Below, piece by piece: positions 17,748 to 26,316 of a stretch of 49,826 nt of DNA. Source of the DNA: JBDHXE01 sp035445085. Its GTDB lineage: Bacteria > Bacteroidota > Ignavibacteria > Kapaibacteriales > UBA2268. Within the stretch, counting starts at the first letter, position 1. Each line of letters begins with the position of its first letter. The notes below the pieces were generated by a model. The model worked only from the letters and a program-made list of their open reading frames with translations, was not told the DNA's origin and ran no database searches. The stretch is taken from NCBI GenBank assembly GCA_035445085.1, contig DAOMQA010000017.1, positions 1-49,826 on the forward strand. Direction: 5' to 3'. The position numbers and the translations under genes were made by a program.

Positions 17748-18293
17748 ATGGCAAAAATAGCAATTTTTGGAAGTAAGGACGTAAAAGCTAATTCTTTTGA
17801 GTGGCAGAGTGCAAAAGAATTAGGCAACATATTATGCAATAATGGATTTGACTTAATTTTAAGTGGTAATAGTGGTATTATGGAAGCTGCTTTTATTAAT
17901 TGCGATAATTCAATTAAAAAGATTCACGTTATGATTGAAGGGGATTCACCTAATCAACATGCTAATGAAGTTATTAAAACAAAAGACTATTTTAGTCGTT
18001 TGATAAAAGTATTGGAATTGGCAGATGCGTATATTATTTTGCCTGGTGGCACAGATACTTTCTTGGGGTTTGCAGCAGCATGGGCATTAAGTGAACAGAG
18101 TTTAATTGTAGATAAGCCTTTGATTGCAGTTGGTGAGATGTGGAGTGAATTAGTCCAAACTATGGCATTTTACAACGAAAGTATTATAGAGCATTTTGAT
18201 AAAGTTACTACAACTGAGTCCGCTGAAGACGCGTCATATTATGTTATAAATTATTTTAAGGATAGGTCTAATATAAATGGGACAGATATTTGA
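17748..18293 (+). CDS. SLOG/LOG-like Rossmann protein with altered catalytic motif
   Basis: The 181 residues match the LOG/TIGR00725-type nucleotide-binding fold: IAIFGSK, then LILSGNSGIMEAAF (cf. GGGPGIMEA), then LPGGTDTFLGF (99-108). True LOG cytokinin-activating phosphoribohydrolases have PGGxGTxxE. Here the Gly is Asp103 and the Glu is Gly, so that activity is unlikely and nucleotide sensing or binding is more plausible. The ATG at 17748 was chosen because GAGGA at 17735-17739 is well placed for it; a TTG at 17733 would overlap that site. It overlaps the next gene by 17 bases. Confidence 0.75.
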   Translation: MAKIAIFGSKDVKANSFEWQSAKELGNILCNNGFDLILSGNSGIMEAAFINCDNSIKKIHVMIEGDSPNQHANEVIKTKDYFSRLIKVLELADAYIILPGGTDTFLGFAAAWALSEQSLIVDKPLIAVGEMWSELVQTMAFYNESIIEHFDKVTTTESAEDASYYVINYFKDRSNINGTDI

Positions 18294-18672
18294 TAGAATT
18301 TCGCGAATAGTAAAATCTGAAAAATCTAAATCATCGAACGATTATATTCACAATAATTTCGAATATCATCTAAATGAAGATGATGAATTAAAAAATATTA
18401 TTGATAATTTAAACCAATCAAGCAACTCTAATAATTACTCAAATCAACAGAGTTACACGAATGATAACGGTGTTGAAAAAGCCTACGAATTATTTAATCT
18501 AACACATAAAGCAAGTATAGACGAAATAAAAAATGCTTATAAATCACGAATCAAAGAGTACCACCCAGATAAAACAAGTGGCTTAGGCGAAGATTTACAG
18601 AAACTTGCTCAAATAAAAACCCAAGAATTAAATGCCGCATATTCTCTATTAAAAAAAGTGAGAAATTTCTAA
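18277..18672 (+). CDS. Small J-domain (DnaJ-like) protein
   Basis: In this 131-residue protein the first 65 residues are polar, Asn/Ser-rich and probably disordered. The C-terminal half is a J domain (about 67-131): AYELFNLTHKASIDEIKNAY, then the essential HPD (96-98) and KTQELNAAYSLLKKVR. J domains stimulate Hsp70/DnaK ATPase. There is no Gly/Phe or zinc region, so it is a specialised co-chaperone that directs DnaK to an unknown client. The start overlaps the upstream SLOG gene by 17 bases. Confidence 0.88.
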   Translation: MGQIFDRISRIVKSEKSKSSNDYIHNNFEYHLNEDDELKNIIDNLNQSSNSNNYSNQQSYTNDNGVEKAYELFNLTHKASIDEIKNAYKSRIKEYHPDKTSGLGEDLQKLAQIKTQELNAAYSLLKKVRNF

Positions 18673-18673
18673 A

Positions 18674-19333
18674 ATGAATAAAACCGTAAAAGAAATCGTT
18701 TATATATTAATCTTTGCTTCGGCAATAGCTATTGCTTATAATTTTACTTTACCTAAGCCATTATCTTTGTTAAAAGAAAATAAAGCCGTAGAGGTAGTAG
18801 ACGATGCGTTATTATTTTCGGAGGACACGACTAATCATCCTGCAAATGATAACATAAAAAAAGATACATTAATAGCTACAAACAATCCTACATTACCTAC
18901 TGATACCAATAAGATAAGTAAAAAAATTGACACTAATAAAACTAAAATAGCGCAGAACACAACTGAAATTGCACACAACAAAGAAAATGTAGCCGATGCC
19001 CACAAGAATTTAGCTAAGACTGTTAGTTATCAGCAAATGCTCAAAATTATTAAAGATAATTCATTTATAATTATTGATGCACGCAATCCGGATAACTTTG
19101 CTAGAGACAAAATCGGCGATGCTATCAATATCTTTCCTTATGGAGAGGAAGGTGAGATGATGAATCAAATAATGAATTTACCAAGTGATAAGAAAATTGT
19201 AGTTTATTGCGATGGCGGTGCTTGTGATGCCAGTCATAAATTAGCTGAAATAATTGTTTCTTTTGGATATGATAAGGTATTTATATATACTGGTGGCTGG
19301 GAAGAATGGATAATCAAACAAAAGAAAGTTTAA
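18674..19333 (+). CDS. Membrane-anchored rhodanese-domain protein
   Basis: The product has 219 residues. An N-terminal membrane helix (about 8-25) is followed by a low-complexity Thr/Lys/Asn linker (about 45-115) and a rhodanese domain (118-215) with IIDARNPDNFARDKIGDAIN and the active-site loop YCDGGACD (Cys179), then YTGGWEEW. The domain would face the periplasm. The active Cys is present, so sulfur transfer or persulfide carriage is possible, but no partner is obvious. One base separates it from the J-domain gene. Confidence 0.88.
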   Translation: MNKTVKEIVYILIFASAIAIAYNFTLPKPLSLLKENKAVEVVDDALLFSEDTTNHPANDNIKKDTLIATNNPTLPTDTNKISKKIDTNKTKIAQNTTEIAHNKENVADAHKNLAKTVSYQQMLKIIKDNSFIIIDARNPDNFARDKIGDAINIFPYGEEGEMMNQIMNLPSDKKIVVYCDGGACDASHKLAEIIVSFGYDKVFIYTGGWEEWIIKQKKV

Positions 19334-19340
19334 GTAAAGT

Positions 19341-20537
19341 ATGAATGAAGTTGATTTTAAATTAGCCTTTCTCAATGAGATTAAAAGTAGGTTTGGTATA
19401 GTTGGTAATTCTCCTAAAATTTTGGAGGCTTTAGAAAAGTTATTGATGGCTGCACCGACAGACCTAAACGTATTAATAACGGGCGAGACAGGCACAGGGA
19501 AGGAAGTTTTTGCAAAGGCAGTACACGGCATGAGCAATAGGAAAAAGGAGGCTTTTGTTAGTGTAAACTGTGCCGCAATTCCTGAAAATTTATTAGAAGC
19601 TGAATTATTTGGTAATGAAAAGGGAGCATATACAGGCGCAGTAGAACAAAGAGTAGGTTTCTTTGAAGCGGCGAATAATGGAACTATCTTTTTAGATGAA
19701 ATAGGCGATATGCCTTTACTTACCCAAGTCAAGCTACTCCGTGTTTTGGAATCTGGCGAATATACAAGGCTTGGCTCCTCTACTATTAGAAAAGTAAATG
19801 CGAGAGTTGTTGCAGCAACTAACAGAAATTTAGAAGCTGAAATTCGCAATGGTAATTTTAGGCAAGATCTATACTTTAGGCTAAATTCTGTTCAAATAGT
19901 TTTACCCCCGCTAAGAGAACACCCAGCGGATATACCGCTATTAGTTGAATATATCGCAGGCAAGACTTCAAAAAAACTCAACTTCTTATTTAAAGGTATT
20001 GATGCTGATTCTATAAGCATATTGCAAAGTCTTCATTGGCCTGGTAATATTCGTGAATTAAGAAATATGGTAGAAACTATCGTAACCTTAGAAAAAGGGG
20101 AATACATTACTCCAAAATTATTACAGAAATATATTCCTATGGCTTTGCCAGCCTTTGAGCAAAAGCTAACATCACGAGAGTATTCACTTGTAAATGTACC
20201 TAAATTTGATGATTTTAGTAATGATAACACTTTAATTTTTAAGACATTATTAGAATTAAAATCGGACTTAAATTATTTAAAATCTGCTTTTTCTGACATG
20301 ATGATTGAACTACAACAAATAAAATCCTCCACAGATAGCATTAACTTGCACCGATATGAAGAGATAGATTTGAATACAAACGCTAATGAAGATGATTTAA
20401 ATCTAGCCACTAATGAGAAAAACTTAATTCTTTTGGCACTCCGCAAATATAATGGTAACAGAAGATTAGCATCTGAAGCCTTAGGTTTGAGTCAGCGAAC
20501 TCTATACCGAAAGCTTCAAGATTATGATATTAATTAA
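19341..20537 (+). CDS. Sigma-54-dependent transcriptional activator (AAA+, Fis HTH)
   Basis: The 398 residues have no receiver or sensor domain at the N-terminus. The AAA+ domain spans about 18-245: Walker A GETGTGKE, loop GAYTGA (95-100; the usual sigma-54 contact loop is GAFTGA, Phe to Tyr), Walker B TIFLDEIGD, and the arginine-finger region FRQDLYFRLNSV. The C-terminal Fis-type helix-turn-helix is at about 362-398 (KYNGNRRLASEALGLSQ). It would activate RpoN promoters. No -24/-12 site was seen in the window. Without an input domain, control may come from a partner protein or from expression level. Its 3' end overlaps the convergent DUF2130 gene by 4 bases. Confidence 0.93.
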   Translation: MNEVDFKLAFLNEIKSRFGIVGNSPKILEALEKLLMAAPTDLNVLITGETGTGKEVFAKAVHGMSNRKKEAFVSVNCAAIPENLLEAELFGNEKGAYTGAVEQRVGFFEAANNGTIFLDEIGDMPLLTQVKLLRVLESGEYTRLGSSTIRKVNARVVAATNRNLEAEIRNGNFRQDLYFRLNSVQIVLPPLREHPADIPLLVEYIAGKTSKKLNFLFKGIDADSISILQSLHWPGNIRELRNMVETIVTLEKGEYITPKLLQKYIPMALPAFEQKLTSREYSLVNVPKFDDFSNDNTLIFKTLLELKSDLNYLKSAFSDMMIELQQIKSSTDSINLHRYEEIDLNTNANEDDLNLATNEKNLILLALRKYNGNRRLASEALGLSQRTLYRKLQDYDIN

Positions 20538-21844
20538 TCTGCCAATAATTGTGTGCTTTCGTCTTCAAGAAATTGTATACTTTGAATTGAATGACCAGCA
20601 ATACCTCGTAATGCACCATAAAATTCAACAGTACTAAGCAGCACGCTATCTAATTGCTTTTCTCGTTCTTTCCATATCTTTTGCATTCTTAATTTTTCAT
20701 CTGAATATGATTTTTCAAGATTTCTGAAACCAGAAATTATAGACTCCAATTGATTATGAAACTCTATACTTGTTAAATAATTATATAGCAATTCCTTTTT
20801 ACTTTCGCCCCCTTGCCTAATTACTTTATATTTTTGAATTTCTATAAGTGATTGCCTCAATACCATAATTAGAGGTTTAATTTCATTAAAATTACAAACC
20901 CATACTCCTGCTTCGTCGTAGTAATATTTAGTTTTCCCTTGTGGCATAGCTTCACTTGCTATAACTAAAATATCGGCCTTCTGTTCTTTATTATCTTCTT
21001 TTAGTTTCTTAATCCACTCGTTAGAAAAAGTCTTAGTCCTTTTACTTTCATAGTAGATTTGTCCACATTCTTGATAGAAATCATTTACTACAATATGTAC
21101 TAAGTCTGCCCCACTCTGCCCTTTTTTGATTTCCATTAATTTATCATAAGGATAATTCTGTTTAATAATATTTTCTAACTCAAGCTCTTGGATTTCGCCT
21201 TGTAATTGCATAGACCCTTGTTCAGCTTTACGCTTCATTTCTTCAGCTAATTTAGTTTGATCTTCAAGTTTCTTTTCCATAGCTTTAAACTTTAAATGAT
21301 ACTGGCTTTCTATATCATTCGATAAACGGTGTCGCTCTTCGTCGAGCTTCTTATTAAATTCAATCTCTTTTTCTAAATTAATCTTTTGAGATTGCATTTC
21401 GCTTTCTCTTTTAATTTTTTCTATTTCTAATTTTAAGTTAAAATTTTCTTTTACTTGTTCATTCTTCTTTGCCAATTCTTCTTGTAATGATTGAATTTGA
21501 TAAGAATTTTCTTCCTTAAATAATTGTATTTTACTTGTTGTTTCTTTTTCAAATTGCGATCTTAATTGCTTGTACATATTTTCTTTTTCTTTGATAATGC
21601 GTAAGCTAGTTTCTTCTTCAATTTTATCATTTAAAGTTGCTTTTTCCTTATCAAGCTCATGCCTTGCCTTATCAATTTTGCTTTGCTCTAATTCATAATA
21701 ACTTTTTTGTTCATTAAGTTTCTTATCATAGTCTTTTTGAAGCGATTGCTTAGCTTCAGAAATTTTAATTTCCAATTGATTATTAACATAATGATTTACA
21801 TCAATATTAGTTCCGCAATTTGGACAAGAAATAATTTGCTCCAT
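20534..21844 (-). CDS. DUF2130 family coiled-coil protein with nuclease-like core
   Basis: The 436 residues begin with a zinc-finger-like ISCPNCGTNIDVN. A long Lys/Glu/Gln-rich coiled coil (about 30-215) leads to the DUF2130 core (about 220-430). The core has GADLVHIVVND, then IYYESKRTKTFSNEWI, a PD-(D/E)xK-like pattern (Asp, then Glu-x-Lys), and KADILVIASEAMP. The family resembles restriction-endonuclease folds; its biological role is not established. AAAGGT precedes the ATG. It is the last gene of a minus-strand operon with the ATP-grasp gene 10 bases upstream. Confidence 0.85.
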   Translation of the reverse strand: MEQIISCPNCGTNIDVNHYVNNQLEIKISEAKQSLQKDYDKKLNEQKSYYELEQSKIDKARHELDKEKATLNDKIEEETSLRIIKEKENMYKQLRSQFEKETTSKIQLFKEENSYQIQSLQEELAKKNEQVKENFNLKLEIEKIKRESEMQSQKINLEKEIEFNKKLDEERHRLSNDIESQYHLKFKAMEKKLEDQTKLAEEMKRKAEQGSMQLQGEIQELELENIIKQNYPYDKLMEIKKGQSGADLVHIVVNDFYQECGQIYYESKRTKTFSNEWIKKLKEDNKEQKADILVIASEAMPQGKTKYYYDEAGVWVCNFNEIKPLIMVLRQSLIEIQKYKVIRQGGESKKELLYNYLTSIEFHNQLESIISGFRNLEKSYSDEKLRMQKIWKEREKQLDSVLLSTVEFYGALRGIAGHSIQSIQFLEDESTQLLAD

Positions 21845-21854
21845 TTACTTACCT

Positions 21855-22727
21855 TTATAAATTAATTAACATATCACCTGTTGTTTCTACAAGCCACCTA
21901 AAATCTTCTTCCCATAATAATTCCTGCTCACATTTAGGGGCTGGATTTATAAAACTGGCAATATATGGTATCCCATCTTTAATTGCAAATTCTACAGAAT
22001 TAAAATATAGATTAAAGTATTCTGAAAGATACAATGTAACTTGTTTCATTTCCATTTCTAACTTAGAGTTTAACTTAGTTTCAAATAAATTATATCTTAA
22101 ATGAATTGGTTTGATTGGGTTATAGGCAACTATCCTAACCTTATCTTTTCCTACAGCAAAAGCTCGGTAATAGCTATCATAATCAACACTTTGTTGTAAA
22201 ATCATCGTTTGTTTGCCCGTTAAATCGTAAGCAGAAAAAAACTCACTTGGATTATATACCTTGTATGAATTATATAAATTATAGCCTTTATTTGGTTTCA
22301 AAACAGCAGGGAAGCCAATATATTCAAAAACTTCCTCCCAATTTATAGGATAGATTAGATTATGTAAATGTTCGGAATTAATACCATCAGGCAATTCCTT
22401 GCTTGGTAATAGAACAGTTTTAGGAATATTTAATTTACTTTTATATGCTAATACAGTATTAAAAAAATTATTATCAATACAATTAGTATGAGGACTATTT
22501 ACAACCTTTGTACCTTTATATTGTGCCATTTTTAGGTATGATTTATACATTGGTACATAGTGAGAAATTCTATCATAAATAATATCATAAGGTACTTCAT
22601 CTATATTATTGACTGCTCCAATCAGTGCAGATGATGCGTTTATTGTTTTTGACTGCTTATTGATATACTGAATAAGCTCTTCTGGAAATGACTTTTCAGC
22701 CCCAAAGAAAATACCAATATTTTTCAT
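21855..22727 (-). CDS. ATP-grasp fold protein of unknown substrate
   Basis: The 290 residues look like a RimK/glutathione-synthetase-type ATP-grasp protein: an N-terminal Rossmann-like part, then GFPAVLKPNKGYNLYNSYKV (about 140-160), MILQQSVDYDSYYRAFAVG (about 175-195), a basic segment, and a C-terminal metal-site-like FNSVEFAIKDGIPYIASFINPAP. Such enzymes join a carboxylate to an amine or thiol using ATP. The partner substrates cannot be told. It has the best ribosome-binding site in the window, so strong translation is expected. It sits between pyk and DUF2130. Confidence 0.72.
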   Translation of the reverse strand: MKNIGIFFGAEKSFPEELIQYINKQSKTINASSALIGAVNNIDEVPYDIIYDRISHYVPMYKSYLKMAQYKGTKVVNSPHTNCIDNNFFNTVLAYKSKLNIPKTVLLPSKELPDGINSEHLHNLIYPINWEEVFEYIGFPAVLKPNKGYNLYNSYKVYNPSEFFSAYDLTGKQTMILQQSVDYDSYYRAFAVGKDKVRIVAYNPIKPIHLRYNLFETKLNSKLEMEMKQVTLYLSEYFNLYFNSVEFAIKDGIPYIASFINPAPKCEQELLWEEDFRWLVETTGDMLINL

Positions 22728-22734
22728 AATATTG

Positions 22735-22741
22735 CCTCCTT
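22735..22741 (-). promoter_or_regulatory. Full Shine-Dalgarno AAGGAGG before the ATP-grasp gene
   Basis: The complement of 22735-22741 is AAGGAGG, 7 bases before the ATG at 22727. It implies a normal anti-SD in the 16S rRNA and fixes the start codon. Confidence 0.8.
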
Positions 22742-22774
22742 AATAAATATTAAAACGATTTAATAATCGAATTG

Positions 22775-24193
22775 TTAATATTTATACACTTTAATTGTGT
22801 TCTCATTAAAAGGGTTATTTAAGCCTGAAACAAATACTATATTATCTCCACTTCCTATATTAGGAATGATGTTTTTATTCTTTGATAAGTAGTCAAAAAC
22901 ATTTTGAAAAGAATTTTCGCCTTCAATAAGTATAGGTTGAACTCCCCAAATAATACTCATTCTTCTAAGTAACTCAATATTATTAGTAATACCAAGCAAC
23001 GGAATTCTAGGTCTATATTTAGCTACTTTTTTAATTGCATTATCTATGTTACTTAAAACAACTATTGCAGAGGCATTAATCTGCTCGGCAATCGCAGTAG
23101 CAGCGTGGGCGATTGCATCCATAGTATTATTATCTAAATTCTGATACAGTCTGTCGCCAAACGGTATATTATAAATCTTATCCTCAACTTTCTTTATAAT
23201 ATTAGTCATATTTTCTAATGCAATAATAGGATACTTTCCTACGCTTGTTTCGCCACTAAGCATAAGCGCATCGCTACTATCAAAAACCGCATTAGCTACA
23301 TCGGAGGCTTCTGCACGAGTAGGTCTTGGGTTATTTATCATAGATTCTAACATCTGTGTAGCAGTAATAACAGGCATGCCCTTCGTATTGCATTTGTTAA
23401 TAAGATCCTTTTGTAATAGCGGCACATCTTCTACGGGATATTCCAGACCTAAGTCTCCTCTTGCTATCATCATAGCATCGCACTCTTCCATAATACTATC
23501 TATATTCTTTATTGCTTCTGGTCGTTCAATTTTGGCAACAATAGGCACAGAACGCCCAAATATCTTCATTGTAGTTTTTAGTTCTACGATATCGCGTCCG
23601 CTACTCACAAAAGATAAAGCTACCATATCTACGCCAATCGACAAACCAAACTTGAGGTCTTCTATATCTTTATCACTAAGTGCAGGGGCAGAAAATACAA
23701 CATTAGGTGCTATTAAGCCCTTTCTATCTTTTAGTATTCCCCCCTTAATCACCTTGCAAAAAATATCTGTCCCTTCAATTTTTTCAACTTTTACAATTAA
23801 GTAACCATCATCTATTAGGATAGTATCGTTAGCTTTTAAATCATTTGGTAAATTTAAATATGAAGTACTTACGATTTGGCTATTCCCTAATTCAATCTCC
23901 CTTGTAGTAATTATAAAATCTTGCCCTTCTTCTAAATTAACAGCACCGTTCTCGACTTTTTCAGTTCTAATTTTCGGTCCTTGTAAGTCTTGTAGAATAG
24001 CAACATATGAATTGCATTCGTCGCATACTTGCCTTAGATTCGCAACAGTTTGCTTGTGTTTTTCGTATGAACCATGCGAAAAATTCAAACGCGCTATATT
24101 CATTCCTTTCGATACTAACAGTCTGAGGTTCTCTATACTTTCTGTAGCTGGTCCTATGGTGCAAATTATTTTTGTCTTTCTTGGGTATATCAT
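22775..24193 (-). CDS. pyk: Pyruvate kinase
   Basis: The 472-residue enzyme catalyses the last step of glycolysis: phosphoenolpyruvate plus ADP to pyruvate plus ATP. Motifs are RKTKIICTIGPATES, MNIARLNFSHGSYE, LQDLQGPKIR, DTILIDDGYL, the active-site IVAKIERPEAIKNID, MIARGDLGLEYPVEDVP, and TATQMLESMINNPRPTRAEASDVANA. Length is normal for a bacterial enzyme with a C-terminal allosteric domain. The start overlaps the stop of the upstream membrane gene by 4 bases. Confidence 0.98.
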   Translation of the reverse strand: MIYPRKTKIICTIGPATESIENLRLLVSKGMNIARLNFSHGSYEKHKQTVANLRQVCDECNSYVAILQDLQGPKIRTEKVENGAVNLEEGQDFIITTREIELGNSQIVSTSYLNLPNDLKANDTILIDDGYLIVKVEKIEGTDIFCKVIKGGILKDRKGLIAPNVVFSAPALSDKDIEDLKFGLSIGVDMVALSFVSSGRDIVELKTTMKIFGRSVPIVAKIERPEAIKNIDSIMEECDAMMIARGDLGLEYPVEDVPLLQKDLINKCNTKGMPVITATQMLESMINNPRPTRAEASDVANAVFDSSDALMLSGETSVGKYPIIALENMTNIIKKVEDKIYNIPFGDRLYQNLDNNTMDAIAHAATAIAEQINASAIVVLSNIDNAIKKVAKYRPRIPLLGITNNIELLRRMSIIWGVQPILIEGENSFQNVFDYLSKNKNIIPNIGSGDNIVFVSGLNNPFNENTIKVYKY

Positions 24194-24885
24194 ATGTTTC
24201 CTAATATTCTAGTCATTAAATATAAATTAAAAAGAGATATAATAAAGAGTAGTAGTAGTGGAATTATTAATATTATTTTATATAATAACTTATTTGGCAA
24301 TCTCTTAATAATAAAGGCTATAACTAAAAGGCAGATAATACTAATTAGAATAAACTCAATTTCGTTCCAATAAAATACATTAAGCTTAGTTTCAATTGTC
24401 TTAAAATCACTAGAATACAGCCTCATTTTTAAATCTGTAGCATACGTTTTGATACCTTTGCCGGAATTTTTATCAACAATTAATAAATAAGTATAGCTTG
24501 GTATTTTAAACGCATGAAAAAGCCTTAAGCTTGGCAATAATTCAATTTTTTGCAGCAAACTATTAGGACTTGCGAGCTTAAGTTTATTAAGGTAATATAG
24601 CTGATATGCATCTGTATTTTGGTTTACAGTATAAAATTTTAAATCTAATTTACTCACTGAATTATTGACTATTTCCAAATCAAAATTCTTTGTTACCTTA
24701 TCAGATACTGAATTTTGGGCAGAATAGAATATATATGTCTTCCAAGAGAACATTAATAAAAAAGTTGCAGCAAAAGCATATAATATATATAATTTCGTTC
24801 TATAAAATTTAGCAATTGGATTATCAAACTTGAAAAACAAATTTGCAACAAAGATGATCCCTATTATACTATAAAAATATATCAA
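24190..24885 (-). CDS. Membrane protein of unknown function upstream of pyk
   Basis: The 231-residue protein has two N-terminal membrane helices (about 2-16, 30-50), a soluble extracytoplasmic middle (about 55-170), and two C-terminal helices (about 173-190, 200-222). It was not recognised. The start of pyk overlaps its stop (ATGA), so the two are coupled. A helper or sensor role tied to the operon is only a guess. Confidence 0.7.
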   Translation of the reverse strand: MIYFYSIIGIIFVANLFFKFDNPIAKFYRTKLYILYAFAATFLLMFSWKTYIFYSAQNSVSDKVTKNFDLEIVNNSVSKLDLKFYTVNQNTDAYQLYYLNKLKLASPNSLLQKIELLPSLRLFHAFKIPSYTYLLIVDKNSGKGIKTYATDLKMRLYSSDFKTIETKLNVFYWNEIEFILISIICLLVIAFIIKRLPNKLLYKIILIIPLLLLFIISLFNLYLMTRILGNI

Positions 24886-24923
24886 TTTAAACCTTAGCTA
24901 AAAACTATTTATATAAAAATAAG

Positions 24924-26156
24924 CTAATTTTCTAAATAATCTAATTCTTTACCGTAAGTTTCTTCGATTTTCTTATTTGATATATATGATAATAAATAAA
25001 AAGCTACGCCCAAGCAAAGTCCTGCCCACCATAAACCAACGATTTGAGCAGAGTAATCTAACATAAGTGTAACAATTACAACAGCTCCGCGAACAAAATT
25101 CGGAGCAGAGGTCGTTACAGTAGCTCTAATATTTGTGCCAAACAACTCTGAAGACATTGTTATAAACAAGGTCCATAGCCCTCCCATTGGCAAACCTAAC
25201 AAAAATATTATCGTATAAAAGATAAATGGTGAAGCATTAAACACGACAAAATATATACACGTTAGAATAAACATCACAACTAACGCTAAACTTATTGCTT
25301 TTTTTCTTGATTTCATTTTTTCTGATACATAGCTAAATATTACGCTACCTATTGAAGCTGCAAAGTAATGCAGCATCACAGCCACAGAGCCTTTTATTTG
25401 CCCGTCAATATTTATCATTGTATCAGCAAAGCTTGGACTATTAATAACTAGCACACTAACAGCATACCATGTTGGTATTCCGATAAGAATTACTAGAAAA
25501 TATTTCTGAAATGATAATTTACTTTTGAAAAGACCTAAAAAATCCCCCGTTTTTATCCCTTGTCTTTTTACTTTATTATACATAGCGGATTCATGAACAA
25601 TTACTCTTAAAAATAATAGTAGCAATCCCATTCCGCCGCCAAACCAATACGCACTTCTCCAATCTAACCATTCCGCCACAATAAAACCTAAAGCCGCCCC
25701 TAAGATACCTATACCAGAAACAATCCCAGTACCTTTACCCCTAGAGCTTGCGCTCATAACTTCAGCAACTAAAGTAATCCCTACGCCTAATTCCCCTGCC
25801 AAACCAAAACCAGCTATAAACCTTAATACGGCGTATTGCTCTACACTCGTAACAAAACCATTTGCAATATTTGCTAATGAATACAAGAGAATAGTTGCAA
25901 ATAATGTAGACAATCTGCCTTTTTTATCTCCTAAAATTCCCCATACTACACCTCCAAGTAGCATTCCTAACATTTGCATCCGAAGGATATGATTACCAAC
26001 ACTAAATAAATCTTGTTTAGCGGTAATTCCTAAAGCTATTAGGCTAGGGTCCTTTACTATACCAAAGATAATTAGGTCATAAATATCTACAAAATAACCA
26101 AGAGCAGCAACAATAACAATTAAATTTATAGGATTACTTTTTAATTTTTCTTTCAT
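24924..26156 (-). CDS. Major facilitator superfamily transporter (MHS-like)
   Basis: The 410 residues form about 12 membrane helices. The loop 2-3 signature GDKKGRLSTLFA and the opening helix ALGYFVDIYDLIIFG, followed by GFGLAGELGVGITLVAEVM and SSRGKGTGIVSG, resemble the metabolite:proton symporter branch of the superfamily. The substrate is unknown. The ATG at 26156 gives a normal cytoplasmic N-terminus (MKEKLKSNP); an in-frame start at 26243 would add an unlikely extra hydrophobic segment. Confidence 0.88.
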   Translation of the reverse strand: MKEKLKSNPINLIVIVAALGYFVDIYDLIIFGIVKDPSLIALGITAKQDLFSVGNHILRMQMLGMLLGGVVWGILGDKKGRLSTLFATILLYSLANIANGFVTSVEQYAVLRFIAGFGLAGELGVGITLVAEVMSASSRGKGTGIVSGIGILGAALGFIVAEWLDWRSAYWFGGGMGLLLLFLRVIVHESAMYNKVKRQGIKTGDFLGLFKSKLSFQKYFLVILIGIPTWYAVSVLVINSPSFADTMINIDGQIKGSVAVMLHYFAASIGSVIFSYVSEKMKSRKKAISLALVVMFILTCIYFVVFNASPFIFYTIIFLLGLPMGGLWTLFITMSSELFGTNIRATVTTSAPNFVRGAVVIVTLMLDYSAQIVGLWWAGLCLGVAFYLLSYISNKKIEETYGKELDYLEN

Positions 26157-26316
26157 GCAACTAATTAAAAATTTCACACATACGAAATGCAAAACTAACA
26201 ATAAAATTTGGAATGTCAATACTTTTATATTAAGAAAAAACAATAAGTTTATGACAAATACTTTACTATATTTTAATATTTTTGAAGAAAGAATAAATAC
26301 AAATTTTGGATATAGT

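Noticed and set aside
19241..19849. A 202-codon minus-strand frame opposite the rhodanese and activator genes
   Set aside because: It lies antisense to the Walker A and GAYTGA region, which is clearly coding on the plus strand.
12300..24200. Long open frames on the strand opposite murI, pyk, the sigma-54 activator and others
   Set aside because: They run antisense to well-conserved genes and have no recognisable domains or starts.
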